Positions 45,249 to 54,242 of a DNA stretch of 64,000 nt are shown here, in pieces (the stretch's first letter is position 1; each line of letters begins with the position of its first letter). This DNA is from Halomarina litorea (lineage in GTDB: Archaea > Halobacteriota > Halobacteria > Halobacteriales > Haloarculaceae), in contig NZ_CP100449.1 in NCBI RefSeq assembly GCF_024227715.1, positions 186,001-250,000 on the forward strand. The letters run 5' to 3'. The translations under genes were made by a program, and so were the position numbers. The notes beneath the pieces were generated by a model. The model was not told where the DNA came from. It saw only the letters and a program-made list of their open reading frames with translations, and made no database searches.

Positions 45249-45385
45249 GCGACGGGGCTGCTCCCTTCTTCGCGACCGACCGCAGAGCGACGGTCCCGTC
45301 CGGAGCTATACACATCGTCCCGGCGGTCCCTCGACGCTAGGAGTGTTGTGGCAGCGACCTTCGGCGGCCCCCCGCCACGTCGGGT

Positions 45386-45868
45386 ATGACCGAACCGATG
45401 CGCCTGCGCGAACTCGTCTCGTGGGTCGACACGGGGGACGCGACCCACCGTCGGCTCCTCGGGTCCCTCGCCGTCTCGCTGGCCGGGACGGGGGCGACCG
45501 CACTCGCCGCGACCGCCGGAGACGCCCTTCTCGCGGGTGGCTGTGGCGCCGTCGCGCTCGCCGCGTGGACGGCCGGCCTCGCCACGTCGCGCTCGCTCCG
45601 GGCGGCGCGCCGGCGACACCTCCACGTCGCCCTCTTTTTCCTCGGCGGGGCGGCACTCCTCGGAACGACGCTGTACGGTCTCCTCCGGGGGGTCTATCCC
45701 TCCGCGCTGTTCGAGGACGCCGGCTACACGGCGCTCGCGCTGACGGCGGCGGCCCTGCTCGGCGTCGTCGGGGTGGGGCTGGCGGGCGAGGCGGTCGGGT
45801 CCTGGCTCTCGCTCCGCGGGGATCCCTCCGACCCGGAGGAGGTCATCGCCCGCGTCCTCGAGGACTGA
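45386..45868 (+). CDS. Uncharacterised four-helix membrane protein
   Basis: 160 residues with four hydrophobic segments (about 25-45, 48-65, 78-97 and 115-140), separated by a basic cluster SRSLRAARRRHLH. The ends are hydrophilic and acidic. No family recognised. Stands alone between the thiolase and the CBS protein, each with its own spacer. Confidence 0.7.
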   Translation: MTEPMRLRELVSWVDTGDATHRRLLGSLAVSLAGTGATALAATAGDALLAGGCGAVALAAWTAGLATSRSLRAARRRHLHVALFFLGGAALLGTTLYGLLRGVYPSALFEDAGYTALALTAAALLGVVGVGLAGEAVGSWLSLRGDPSDPEEVIARVLED

Positions 45869-45994
45869 CTCGACGGTGGCCGCGAAGGCTCAATCGCTTT
45901 CTCCTCTCGCGTCCTACCCTCTGCCGATGTACTGCGCCGGTGGCGGCAGGACGGTCCGGGCGTCCGGCTACCGTGGACCAGACAGCACAGGACA

Positions 45995-47215
45995 ATGGAC
46001 GTACGAAACATCGTCTCGACTGACTACGTGGACTTCTCGCCAGATATGCCGGTCTCGAAACTCGCCGGTGCCCTCGACGACCCCTCGGTTCCGGGCGTCG
46101 TCGTGGTCGACGACGGAATCCCGACCGGTGTCGTGACCCGCCGGCAACTCGCCGCCTCGCACCGTCACCCCGACGCGAAGGTGGGGTCGCTCGTCTGGCA
46201 CGTGCCGACGGTCGAACCCACGACCGACGTCCGCGAAGTCGCCAGGCTCATGCTCGCGAGCGACGCGCGCCTCCTGCCCGTCGCGGAGGGTCCGCACCTC
46301 CGGGGGGTCGTCACGGCCGACGACCTCCTGCGCGCCGTTCAGGACGCCCTCACCGAGGTGACGGTCGGGGACGCCGCCAGTGACGACCTGCTGACCGTCG
46401 AGCCGGAGACGACGGTCGGGACGGCGCTCAACACGCTCCGTGAGCACCGCATCACCCACCTGCCGGTCGTTGAGGGGGGCCGGGCGGTGGGCGTCCTCAG
46501 CCTCCACGACCTGACGGGCGTCACGACGCGCGCGGTCAGACGGAGCCGTGGGGGCGTTCCGTCGGGCTTCGACGGCCACGGGGGGGCCGGGTCGGGCGGC
46601 GGCTACCGCTCGCACGGCGGGTTCGGCGCCCGCGAGGGCGACCGCGACCGGTTGCTCGACCTGCCGGTCCGCGACGTGATGGTCTCGCCGGCGCGCACGA
46701 CCCTGCCCGATCAGTCGCTCGCCGACGCCCTCGAGGAGATGTTCGCCATCGGCGGGTCGTCGCTCGTGGTCGTCGACGGCGACGAGCACCCGACGGGCAT
46801 CGTGACGAAGTCGGACGTGTTGCGCGCGCTGACGCGCGAGGTGCGCGGCAACCGCGCGGTCCAGGTGTACGGCGTCGACCACCTCGACGACGCGAGCTAC
46901 GACGACGTGGTCGCGATGGTCGACGGCTTCGATACCGCGAACGGGGACACGGCGGTCCTCGGCGCGCGCATCCACCTGCACGAACACGACGAGCGCCACC
47001 GGGGGACGCCCCTCCTCCTCGCTCGCATCCGACTGGAGACCGACCGAGGGCTCTACGTCGTCTCCGGCGAGGGTTACGGTGCCCGCGCCGCCCTCGGCGA
47101 CGCGGGCGATGCGCTCCGCCGACGCCTGCGCGAGGACCGCACCTACGCCCGGACCAAGAAGCACCCGGACGCGGACTTCTGGGAGCGCCGCTGGGGCTGG
47201 CTCCTCGTCGAGTGA
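45995..47215 (+). CDS. CBS-domain protein fused to a C-terminal HPF/RaiA-like domain
   Basis: 406 residues. Four CBS motifs as two pairs: SKLAGALDDPSVPGVVVVDDG (about 13-33), EVARLMLASDARLLPV, VGTALNTLREHRITHLPV and LADALEEMFAIGGSSLVVVDGD; a Gly-rich linker (about 185-210) sits between CBS3 and CBS4. From about residue 288, QVYGVDHLDD...AVLGARIHLHEHDE...GEGYGARAALGDAGDALRRRLRED has the beta-alpha-beta pattern of ribosome hibernation factors (HPF/RaiA). CBS pairs sense adenine nucleotides, so an energy-responsive ribosome-silencing protein is inferred. Start ATG at 45995. Confidence 0.8.
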   Translation: MDVRNIVSTDYVDFSPDMPVSKLAGALDDPSVPGVVVVDDGIPTGVVTRRQLAASHRHPDAKVGSLVWHVPTVEPTTDVREVARLMLASDARLLPVAEGPHLRGVVTADDLLRAVQDALTEVTVGDAASDDLLTVEPETTVGTALNTLREHRITHLPVVEGGRAVGVLSLHDLTGVTTRAVRRSRGGVPSGFDGHGGAGSGGGYRSHGGFGAREGDRDRLLDLPVRDVMVSPARTTLPDQSLADALEEMFAIGGSSLVVVDGDEHPTGIVTKSDVLRALTREVRGNRAVQVYGVDHLDDASYDDVVAMVDGFDTANGDTAVLGARIHLHEHDERHRGTPLLLARIRLETDRGLYVVSGEGYGARAALGDAGDALRRRLREDRTYARTKKHPDADFWERRWGWLLVE

Positions 47216-47767
47216 GTCCCGAAGCGCACTCTCTCAAGACGTCCCGTCGCTCGCCGCGGCCGACGACGCTGTTCGATGTGATTGAACGGCGTCGAGAGGG
47301 GTCCCCGTCTCACCCGCCGTTCGGTGCCCGCGACGGTCCGTCGGCCTCCGTCGGGTCCGTAGCCGCTTCGAGCGGGCGTTTGCCTCCGTGAGAGTCCACT
47401 GTCGCCCGCGGCGCCGCAGGGTGGCAGTGTCCGTGGATGACAGCCATAGTCGTGTAACGCGACGACCGTGCGGGCCGACGATTCGACCAGTCGACACGTT
47501 CGGCCCGTCGTGCCGTCGTGCCGTCGGGCGGCCGTCCCATCGTGTCCACCCGCGAGTGTCCGGCCCCTCCTCGGGTGAATCGTTCGAGCGAGACGAACGG
47601 CGAAATCGGGTCGACAGCCGTCTCTGAATCGTCTGGACTCCATCGTGAGGGTGGAGAGTCCGTCGCCGTTCTGTTCTACACGGTCGAACGGATGCCGGCG
47701 GCGGTTGCGTGGCCCGCAGGCTCCCCCTGCGCGCATGATTTATACCCGTTCGTCGTAAGGCCGTGCC
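47216..47767. other. Intergenic region, no gene seen
   Basis: 552 bp. Open frames exist on both strands but their translations are Arg/Thr/Ser-rich and unlike haloarchaeal proteins. Features: repeated GTGCCGTC units near 47511-47530, a short hairpin CGTTCG...CGAACG at 47581-47599, and the TATA box of the next gene at 47739-47744. Possibly holds a small RNA or long promoter; nothing firmer. Confidence 0.4.
47739..47744 (+). promoter_or_regulatory. TATA box
   Basis: TTTATA centred about 26 nt before the ATG at 47768, consistent with a leaderless acyl-CoA dehydrogenase transcript. Confidence 0.55.
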
Positions 47768-48934
47768 ATGGTCGCTGCCGAGACGGAGGTACACGACATG
47801 ATTCGGGGGGCGGTCCGGGACATCTCAGCGGAGTTCGACCGGGCGTACTGGCGCGAACACGTCGACGAGAAGCGCTTCCCCGAGGAGTACTGGCGGGAAC
47901 TCGCCGACAACGGCTGGCTCGGTGTCGCCATCCCGGAGGAGTACGGCGGCGAGGGGATGGGGATGCTGGAGATGTCGATGGTCATCGAGGAACTCGCCCG
48001 CGGCGGCGGCCAGGGCGGCATCATCTACATCCTCACGCCCGTCTTCGGCGGCATCGGCATCACCCGTCACGGCACCGAAGAACAGAAGGAACACTACCTC
48101 CCGGCCATCGCGAACGGGAACGTGCGCTTCTGCATGGGGCTGACCGAACCGCGTGCGGGGACGAACACGCTGAACATCGACACGTCCGCCGAGCGCGACG
48201 GTGATTCGTTCGTCGTCGACGGCGAGAAGACGTTCATCAGCAGCGTCGAGACGGCCGACGAGATGTTGCTCGTCGCCCGCACCTCCGAGTTCGACCCGTC
48301 GAACCCCACCCACGGCGTCACGATGTTCCTCGTCCCGGACCCGTCGGAGCGAGACGGGGTGTCCACGTCGGTGCTCGACACCGCCGTCCCGTGGTTCGAA
48401 GACCAGTACCACGTCACCTTCGACGGGTTGCGCGTCCCGGCCGACCGGACGCTCGGTCCCGTCGACGAGGGACTGCGCCTCCTGTTCGACACGCTCAACA
48501 CCGAACGCATCGCGGGCGCGGCGAGCGCACTCGGTGGCGGCCTGCGCGCGGTCGACCTCGCGGTGGAGTACGCGAAGGACCGGCGGGTGTTCGACCAGCC
48601 CATCGGCGCGCACCAGGGGATACAGCACCCCCTCGCCGACTCCTACGCGAAACTGCTGGCCGCCCGCCAACTGGTGTACGACGCCGCCGACAAGTGGGAC
48701 CGCGGCGAGAACTGCGGCATGGAGGCGAACGCGGCAAAACTGCTGGCGAGCGAGTTCAGCACGGAGGCCGCCTCGCGGGCCGTCCAGACCCACGGCGGCA
48801 ACGGCTTCACCCGCGAGTACGAGGTGTACGACATCTGGCAGAACGCCCGCGTCACCCAGACGGTGCCCGTCTCCAACGAGATGGCGAAGAACTACATCGC
48901 CGAACACCATCTCGGCCTCCCCCGCTCGTACTGA
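47768..48934 (+). CDS. Acyl-CoA dehydrogenase, variant lacking the usual C-terminal catalytic Glu
   Basis: 388 residues. FAD motif GLTEPRAGTNT near residue 125 and the second domain VEYAKDRRVFDQPIGAHQGIQ near 262 are standard. Near the C-terminus QTHGGNGFTREYEVYDIWQNARVTQTVPVSNEMAKN, the usual (Y/F)EGT catalytic Glu segment is replaced by TVPVS. Some family members place the base elsewhere (isovaleryl-, long-chain-type), so it may be active with another base. It is convergent with the dehydrogenase at 48947. ATG at 47768. Confidence 0.88.
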   Translation: MVAAETEVHDMIRGAVRDISAEFDRAYWREHVDEKRFPEEYWRELADNGWLGVAIPEEYGGEGMGMLEMSMVIEELARGGGQGGIIYILTPVFGGIGITRHGTEEQKEHYLPAIANGNVRFCMGLTEPRAGTNTLNIDTSAERDGDSFVVDGEKTFISSVETADEMLLVARTSEFDPSNPTHGVTMFLVPDPSERDGVSTSVLDTAVPWFEDQYHVTFDGLRVPADRTLGPVDEGLRLLFDTLNTERIAGAASALGGGLRAVDLAVEYAKDRRVFDQPIGAHQGIQHPLADSYAKLLAARQLVYDAADKWDRGENCGMEANAAKLLASEFSTEAASRAVQTHGGNGFTREYEVYDIWQNARVTQTVPVSNEMAKNYIAEHHLGLPRSY

Positions 48935-48946
48935 CCGTCACGACGC

Positions 48947-50185
48947 CTACTGTTCGACGCCGTACTGCTTGGCGATAGTGTTGAGCTGAATCTCGTCGGT
49001 GCCCTCCACGACGCGGAAGATGCGCGCCTGGTGGAGGCGGTCCATGAGGCGGTTCTCCTCGGCGAGGCCGTTCCCGCCGTGAATCTGGACCACGTCGTCG
49101 GCCACGTCCCAGAACACGTTCGTCGCGAAGTACTTGAGGATAGATGAGTCCGCGATGGCCCGTTCGCCCTGGTCGAGCGCCCACGCACACCGGAGACCGA
49201 CCGTGTCGGCGGCGTAGGTCCTCGCTCGCCCCTCGGCGATTTTGTGGGAGACCCCCTGGAACGACCCGATGGAGTGCCCGAACGCCTCGCGGTCGTTCGC
49301 GTACTCGGTCGCCTTCTCGAGGAGGTACTCGGCGCTCCCGACCGCCTGCGCGCCGATTTCGACGCGCCCGAGACCGAGAAAGCCCATCGCCTCGTAGAAC
49401 GCCTCGTCAACCTCCCCGAGGACTCTGTCCCCACCCACACGGACGTCGTCGAGGTGGACCTCCGCCTGCCGGCCGACCGACCCGACGGCGTTGTTGAAGC
49501 TCCCGACCTCGTACTCGTCGGCCTCGACGAGGAAACAGGTGATGCCGCCGTAACGCCCCGCCTCCGCCTGTGGCGTGGTGCGCGCGAACACCTGCAGAAA
49601 GTCGGCGTACGGCGCGTTCGTGATCCACTGTTTGGTGCCGTTGATGACCCACTCGTCGCCTGCGGGGCCGTCGACCCGCTCCGCGGTGGTCTCCATGTTC
49701 GGCGAGTCCGACCCGACGCCCGGTTCGGTCTGCCCGAACCCCGTCGTCTTCTCGGCGCGCATCGTCGGTTCGAGGAATCGCTCGACTTGCTCGCCCTCGG
49801 CCTGTGCGAGCAACGGTTTCGGGCCGGCGGGGCCGGCGAGCACCTGGTTGGAGAGCGGGGTGTCCCGCCGCGCGAGGTGCTTGTTCGCCCGATACCACGT
49901 CACGTACGAGACGCCCTCGCCGCCGACCTCCTCGGGAAGGTTCATCGCGTAGAAGCCCGCCTCGGCACTCTTCCGTCGCACCTCACCTATTGCCTCGCGG
50001 ACCTCCTCGACGATTCGCCCGTCGTCCTCGTGGCGCTTTCTCGGGTTCGTCAGCGTCTCGCCGAGGTCGTCCGCGATCGGTTCGACCTCGCGGTCGACGA
50101 AGTCGTCGAGGCTGTCCAGGATGAGGCGGGTCTCCTCGTCGGTGTCGAACGCGACGCCGGAGGCGTCACCTGCTGCGTCTGCCAT
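48947..50185 (-). CDS. Acyl-CoA dehydrogenase
   Basis: 412 residues with a longer N-terminus (about 25 residues) than the family average. FGQTEPGVGSDS at about 150 is the FAD/substrate loop, YANDREAFGHSIGSFQGVSHKIAE near 285, and RVVEGTDEIQLNTIAKQYG holds the catalytic Glu. Likely a beta-oxidation enzyme with a different chain preference from the other two in the window. ATG at 50185 is preferred over an in-frame codon at 50266 because upstream residues (Arg/His/Pro-rich) look non-coding. Confidence 0.92.
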   Translation of the reverse strand: MADAAGDASGVAFDTDEETRLILDSLDDFVDREVEPIADDLGETLTNPRKRHEDDGRIVEEVREAIGEVRRKSAEAGFYAMNLPEEVGGEGVSYVTWYRANKHLARRDTPLSNQVLAGPAGPKPLLAQAEGEQVERFLEPTMRAEKTTGFGQTEPGVGSDSPNMETTAERVDGPAGDEWVINGTKQWITNAPYADFLQVFARTTPQAEAGRYGGITCFLVEADEYEVGSFNNAVGSVGRQAEVHLDDVRVGGDRVLGEVDEAFYEAMGFLGLGRVEIGAQAVGSAEYLLEKATEYANDREAFGHSIGSFQGVSHKIAEGRARTYAADTVGLRCAWALDQGERAIADSSILKYFATNVFWDVADDVVQIHGGNGLAEENRLMDRLHQARIFRVVEGTDEIQLNTIAKQYGVEQ

Positions 50186-50349
50186 GGCTGTGAGTCGTGT
50201 TGTATTACCGCATACATAACTCTGTGCTCTGCGGTCGGGTCGGTGGTGAGTCGAGTCACCCGGCATCCCGAGTCGCCGTCGGATGTTGGGCGGTGACAGT
50301 CACCACGTGGAACACGAACACTGAAGTCCGTCCACAGGAAGGGTGGGGC

Positions 50350-51501
50350 ATGCAGGACGCGTACATCGTCGACGCCATCCGCACCCCGTTCGGGAAGCGG
50401 GAGGGTTCGTTCCGGGACACCCACCCGCAGGACCTCGCAGCGGAACCGTTGCTCGCGCTGGAGGAACGGAACGGCTTCTTGGGGCGCGAAGACATCGAGG
50501 ACGTCGTCTACGGCTGTGTGACGCCGACCGACGAGCAGGCGAACAACATCGCCCGCCTCGCACCGATGGTCGCCGGGTGGGGCGACGACGTCCCCGGCGT
50601 CCAACTCGACCGGATGTGCGGGTCGGGCCAGCAGGCCATCAACTTCGCCGCGGGGCAGGTCCGCGCGGGCTTCCACGACGTCCTCGTCGCGGGCGGCGTC
50701 GAACACATGACGCGTGTCCCGATGGGGTCGGCCGGGAGCAGCATCACGGACACCTACTTCGAGCACTTCGACGAACTGACGAACCAGGGCGAGGGCGCGG
50801 AGCGCATCGCCGAGAACGGCGGGTTCTCCCGGGAGTACCTCGACGGCATCGCCGTCGACTCCCAGCACCGCTGGGGCGAGGCGGCCGACGCCGGGAAGTA
50901 CGACGAACAGGTCGTGCCCGTCGACGTGGAACTCGACGGCGAGTCGGTCACCGTCGAGCAGGACGAACACCCCCGCCCACAGACCGACCTAGAGACGCTC
51001 TCGGGCATCCCGCTGGCCTTCCGCGAGGAGGGCGAGGGTGTCATCCACGCCGGGAACGCCTCGGGCATCGTCGACGGGTCGGCCGCCACGCTCGTCGCCT
51101 CCGGCGATGCCTGCGAGGAGCACGGCTGGGAGCCGAAGGCCAGAATCGTCGACACCCACGTCGTCGGCGTCGACCCGCTGACGATGCTCCGTGGGCCGAT
51201 TCCGGCGACGAACGAACTGCTCGACCAGAACGACCTCACCGTCGACGACGTCGATCGCTTCGAGGTCAACGAGGCGTTCGCTTCCGTCGTCGCGGCGTGG
51301 CTCGCCGAGACGGGCGCCGACTGGGAGAAGACGAACGTCTGGGGCGGGGCCATCGCTCACGGCCACCCGCTGGGCGCGACGGGTGCGGCACTGCTCGGCA
51401 AGCTCCCCTACCAGCTCGAGGAGTGCGGCGGGCGCTACGGCGTCTGCACCATGTGCATCGGGTTCGGTCAGGGCATCGCGACGCTCGTCGAACGGGTCTG
51501 A
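50350..51501 (+). CDS. Acetyl-CoA acetyltransferase / 3-ketoacyl-CoA thiolase
   Basis: 383 residues. MQDAYIVDAIRTPFGKREGSF is the thiolase N-terminus; the nucleophile Cys is in RMCGSGQQAI near residue 90, NEAFASVVAAW near 312, GHPLGATGAAL near 342 and the second Cys in CTMCIGFGQG near 370. It cleaves 3-ketoacyl-CoA to acetyl-CoA (beta-oxidation) or condenses acetyl-CoA. It is followed on the same strand by enoyl-CoA hydratase and an SDR, forming a beta-oxidation cluster. ATG at 50350. Confidence 0.94.
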   Translation: MQDAYIVDAIRTPFGKREGSFRDTHPQDLAAEPLLALEERNGFLGREDIEDVVYGCVTPTDEQANNIARLAPMVAGWGDDVPGVQLDRMCGSGQQAINFAAGQVRAGFHDVLVAGGVEHMTRVPMGSAGSSITDTYFEHFDELTNQGEGAERIAENGGFSREYLDGIAVDSQHRWGEAADAGKYDEQVVPVDVELDGESVTVEQDEHPRPQTDLETLSGIPLAFREEGEGVIHAGNASGIVDGSAATLVASGDACEEHGWEPKARIVDTHVVGVDPLTMLRGPIPATNELLDQNDLTVDDVDRFEVNEAFASVVAAWLAETGADWEKTNVWGGAIAHGHPLGATGAALLGKLPYQLEECGGRYGVCTMCIGFGQGIATLVERV

Positions 51502-51616
51502 GGGTCCGAGGGGCGTCCCGACCCGCTTTCGTCGAACCGTCGTCACGCCCGTTCGACACCGTCGGACGTCGAACGCGGCGGAGCACTTTTCCCGTCGGTC
51601 GCCCGTGATGTGAGCT

Positions 51617-52420
51617 ATGTCACCTGACGACAAGATTGCGATGTCGAACGGCTTCGCCCGCGTCGAAATCGACGGCCACCGCGCGGACGTGATTCTCTCC
51701 CGCCCGGACAAGCGAAACGCGATGAGTCGCGCCGTCATCGCCGACCTGACGGAGGCGTTCGACCGCGTGGACGACCACGAGGAGGTGCGTGCGGTGGCGC
51801 TCCTCGGGGAGGGCCCGGTGTTCTGCGCCGGGATGGACCTCCCGATGATGCGCGACGGCGACCGGGAGACTCACGAGGAGGTCGGCGAGGAACTCCGGGC
51901 GCTGTTCGACCGAATCGACGGGTTTCGTTGCCCGGTGGTGGTGGGCATCAAGCGCGCCGCCGTCGCGGGCGGGTTCGAACTCACCCTGCCGGCCGACTTC
52001 CGCATCATCGGCTCCGACGCTTCGTACGGGGTCGTCGAGGTGAAACTCGGCGTCTTCCCCAGCGGCGGGTCCACCCAGCGCCTCCCGCGACTCGTCGGCC
52101 TCGCGCGGGCGAAGGAACTCGTCCTGACCGGCGAGTACATCGACCCCGAGGAGGCAGAACGCATCGGCCTCGTCAACGAGGTGTGTCCCGACGAGGAAGT
52201 CGACGGCCGTGCGCGCGACTTCGCGGACACACTGACCGAGAACGCGCCTCTCGGCATGGAACGGGCGCTCCGGGCGTTCGACCACGCGCTTGACGTCCCC
52301 CTCGACGACGGCCTCGACGTGGAGGGCTACCTCGCCTCGCCCCTCTACGAGACCCACGACCGGAAGGAGGGGTTCAGCGCGCGCATCGAGGGCCGCGAAC
52401 CGGAGTTCGAGGGGCGCTAG
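51617..52420 (+). CDS. Enoyl-CoA hydratase/isomerase family protein
   Basis: 267 residues of the crotonase fold. RPDKRNAMSRAVI, FCAGMDLPMM (oxyanion), KRAAVAGGFELTLPADF with the first catalytic Glu position, and VEVKLGVFPSGGSTQRLP with the second. Both acidic residues are present, so hydration of enoyl-CoA is likely; an isomerase role is the alternative. The ATG at 51617 is used; an in-frame ATG at 51644 would also work. Confidence 0.9.
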   Translation: MSPDDKIAMSNGFARVEIDGHRADVILSRPDKRNAMSRAVIADLTEAFDRVDDHEEVRAVALLGEGPVFCAGMDLPMMRDGDRETHEEVGEELRALFDRIDGFRCPVVVGIKRAAVAGGFELTLPADFRIIGSDASYGVVEVKLGVFPSGGSTQRLPRLVGLARAKELVLTGEYIDPEEAERIGLVNEVCPDEEVDGRARDFADTLTENAPLGMERALRAFDHALDVPLDDGLDVEGYLASPLYETHDRKEGFSARIEGREPEFEGR

Positions 52421-52469
52421 GGGGACCCGTCAGCGTCCGACGCTCACTCGTTCCGCCCGAATCCATAGA

Positions 52470-52476
52470 CTATTGT
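52470..52476 (+). promoter_or_regulatory. TATA-like element
   Basis: CTATTGT centred about 28 nt before the ATG at 52501. It favours 52501 over the in-frame ATG at 52489 as start of the SDR gene. Confidence 0.45.
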
Positions 52477-52500
52477 ATCCCCTGACGGATGGTAGCACGT

Positions 52501-53274
52501 ATGTCAGACGCGAGTACGGCAGCGCGGATGGATTTCACCGGCCGGGTCGCCGCGGTGACCGGCGGCGCGAGCGGAATCGGGAAGGGCGTCTGCGAGGCGT
52601 TCGCGGCCCTCGGCGCGGACATGGCCGTCGTGGACGTGGCGGCGGACGCCGCCGAGTCGGTCGCCACCGACCTCGAATCCGACTTCGGCGTCGACGCGGT
52701 GGCCGTCGAGACGGACGTCTCGGAGTACGAGGACGCGGCGGCGATGGTCGAGACGGTGGTCGACGAACTGGGCCGACTGGACTGCCTCGTCAACAACGCC
52801 GGCATCGGCGAGAGCAAACCCTTCGCCGAGACCGACCCCGACGACTGGGACCGGACCATCGGCGTCTGTCACTACGGGACGCTCAACTGCTCGCACGCCG
52901 CCCTCGACCACATGACCGGACGCGGGTCGGGCGTCATCGTCAACTTCGCCAGCGACTCGTTCAAAGGTAACGACCCGGGACTGGCCGTCTACGGCGCGGC
53001 GAAGGCCGCGAACGTCTCGTTCACGAAGACGCTCTCGAACGAGGTGGGCGACGACGGGGTCCGCGTCAACTGCGTCTCGCCGGGGACGACGCGCACCCCC
53101 GCCACCGAGGACTGGATCGACGAACACGAGGAGGGCATCCTCCGCTCGTACGCTCTCTCGCGCATCGGCGACCCCTCGGACATCGCCGACGCCGTCGTCT
53201 TCCTCTGTAGCGACGCCGCCGACTGGGTCACCGGGCAGGTGCTGAGCGTCAACGGGGGGTACATCCGCGGGTGA
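52501..53274 (+). CDS. Short-chain dehydrogenase/reductase (3-oxoacyl reductase-like)
   Basis: 257 residues. NAD(P)-binding TGGASGIGKG near residue 21, NNAG near 96, catalytic Ser (NFASDS) near 143, and Tyr/Lys in VYGAAKAA near 160. A complete classical SDR. Likely oxidises a hydroxyacyl-CoA or other alcohol in the degradation pathway. The same strand as the hydratase (80 nt upstream). Confidence 0.92.
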   Translation: MSDASTAARMDFTGRVAAVTGGASGIGKGVCEAFAALGADMAVVDVAADAAESVATDLESDFGVDAVAVETDVSEYEDAAAMVETVVDELGRLDCLVNNAGIGESKPFAETDPDDWDRTIGVCHYGTLNCSHAALDHMTGRGSGVIVNFASDSFKGNDPGLAVYGAAKAANVSFTKTLSNEVGDDGVRVNCVSPGTTRTPATEDWIDEHEEGILRSYALSRIGDPSDIADAVVFLCSDAADWVTGQVLSVNGGYIRG

Positions 53275-53355
53275 GGGGACCGTCGGCCCGCACGACGCCC
53301 GCTCCCGGGTCGCTGGGAGGACAAGCTTGAAATCCCACCTGTCCGAGCGTGGGGT

Positions 53356-54207
53356 ATGGCCCGAGACCCCCCCGACCTCAGCGGGAAGGCGGCGTTCATC
53401 ACCGGCACGACGCGCGGCATCGGCAAGCAGATAGCCCTCGCACTCGCCGACGCGGGCTGCGACATCGTCTCGACGGGCAAGACGGTCGACGACAGCGACT
53501 CCGACCTCGACGGGACCATCCACAAGACCGCCGAGGCCTGCGAGGACCGCGGCGTGGACGCCCACGCCATCCAGGTGAACCTCCGCGACGAGCAACAGGT
53601 CGAGGCCGCCGTCGAGGAGGCCCTCGACGTGTTCGACGAGATTCCCATCGTCGTCAACAACGCGAGCGCCATCCAACTCGCGTCCGTCGAGGACATGCCC
53701 GTCGACCGCTTCGACCTCGTGACGGACGTGAACGTCCGCGGGACGTACGCCACCTCCCGCGCGTTCGTCCCCCACCTGAAGGAACTCGGCGAGGGACACA
53801 TCCTGACGAACGCGCCGCCGGTGAAGATGGGGAGTGCGCCCGGCAAGGCCGCCTACTCGTGGTCGAAGATGGGCATGACGTTCGTCACCCGCTCGCTGGC
53901 GGAGGAACTGCGCGGCGAGGGCGTCGCGGCCAACGCCTTCTGGCCCGTGACGGCGATCGACACCCGCGCGACGCGGTACTTCGGCCTCGGGACGGAGGAC
54001 GACTGGCGCAAGCCCGAAATCCTCTCGGACACCGTCATGGAACTCCTGAAGCGCGACCCCGACGAGTTCACGGGCAACGCCGTCTACGACGAGGAGGTCC
54101 TGCGCGCGGCGGGCGTCGAGGACTTCTCGGAGTACAACTGCACGCCCGGCGACCCCGCGCCCACCTCCGCGCAGATGTTCGACCCCGAGTTCTCGCGCCC
54201 GGAGTAG
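53356..54207 (+). CDS. SDR-family protein, HSDL2-like, altered catalytic Ser
   Basis: 283 residues. Cofactor motif TGTTRGIGKQ and VNNASAIQL, plus catalytic Tyr/Lys in AYSWSKMGM, are present, but the usual Ser position reads TNAPPVK. The layout and the C-terminal extension resemble hydroxysteroid dehydrogenase-like protein 2 (HSDL2) without its sterol-carrier domain. Related bacterial proteins use the ISPP-type motif, so activity is not excluded. It follows the 52501 SDR by 81 nt. Confidence 0.82.
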   Translation: MARDPPDLSGKAAFITGTTRGIGKQIALALADAGCDIVSTGKTVDDSDSDLDGTIHKTAEACEDRGVDAHAIQVNLRDEQQVEAAVEEALDVFDEIPIVVNNASAIQLASVEDMPVDRFDLVTDVNVRGTYATSRAFVPHLKELGEGHILTNAPPVKMGSAPGKAAYSWSKMGMTFVTRSLAEELRGEGVAANAFWPVTAIDTRATRYFGLGTEDDWRKPEILSDTVMELLKRDPDEFTGNAVYDEEVLRAAGVEDFSEYNCTPGDPAPTSAQMFDPEFSRPE

Positions 54208-54242
54208 GCGGCGTCCGTCGCTCGGTGTCCTGACCCGGCGGG

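Noticed and set aside
47143-47794. Several 60-200 residue frames in the 47216-47767 spacer
   Set aside because: Composition (Arg, Thr, Ser rich; few Asp/Glu) is unlike the acidic haloarchaeal proteins around; no motif, no coupled start.
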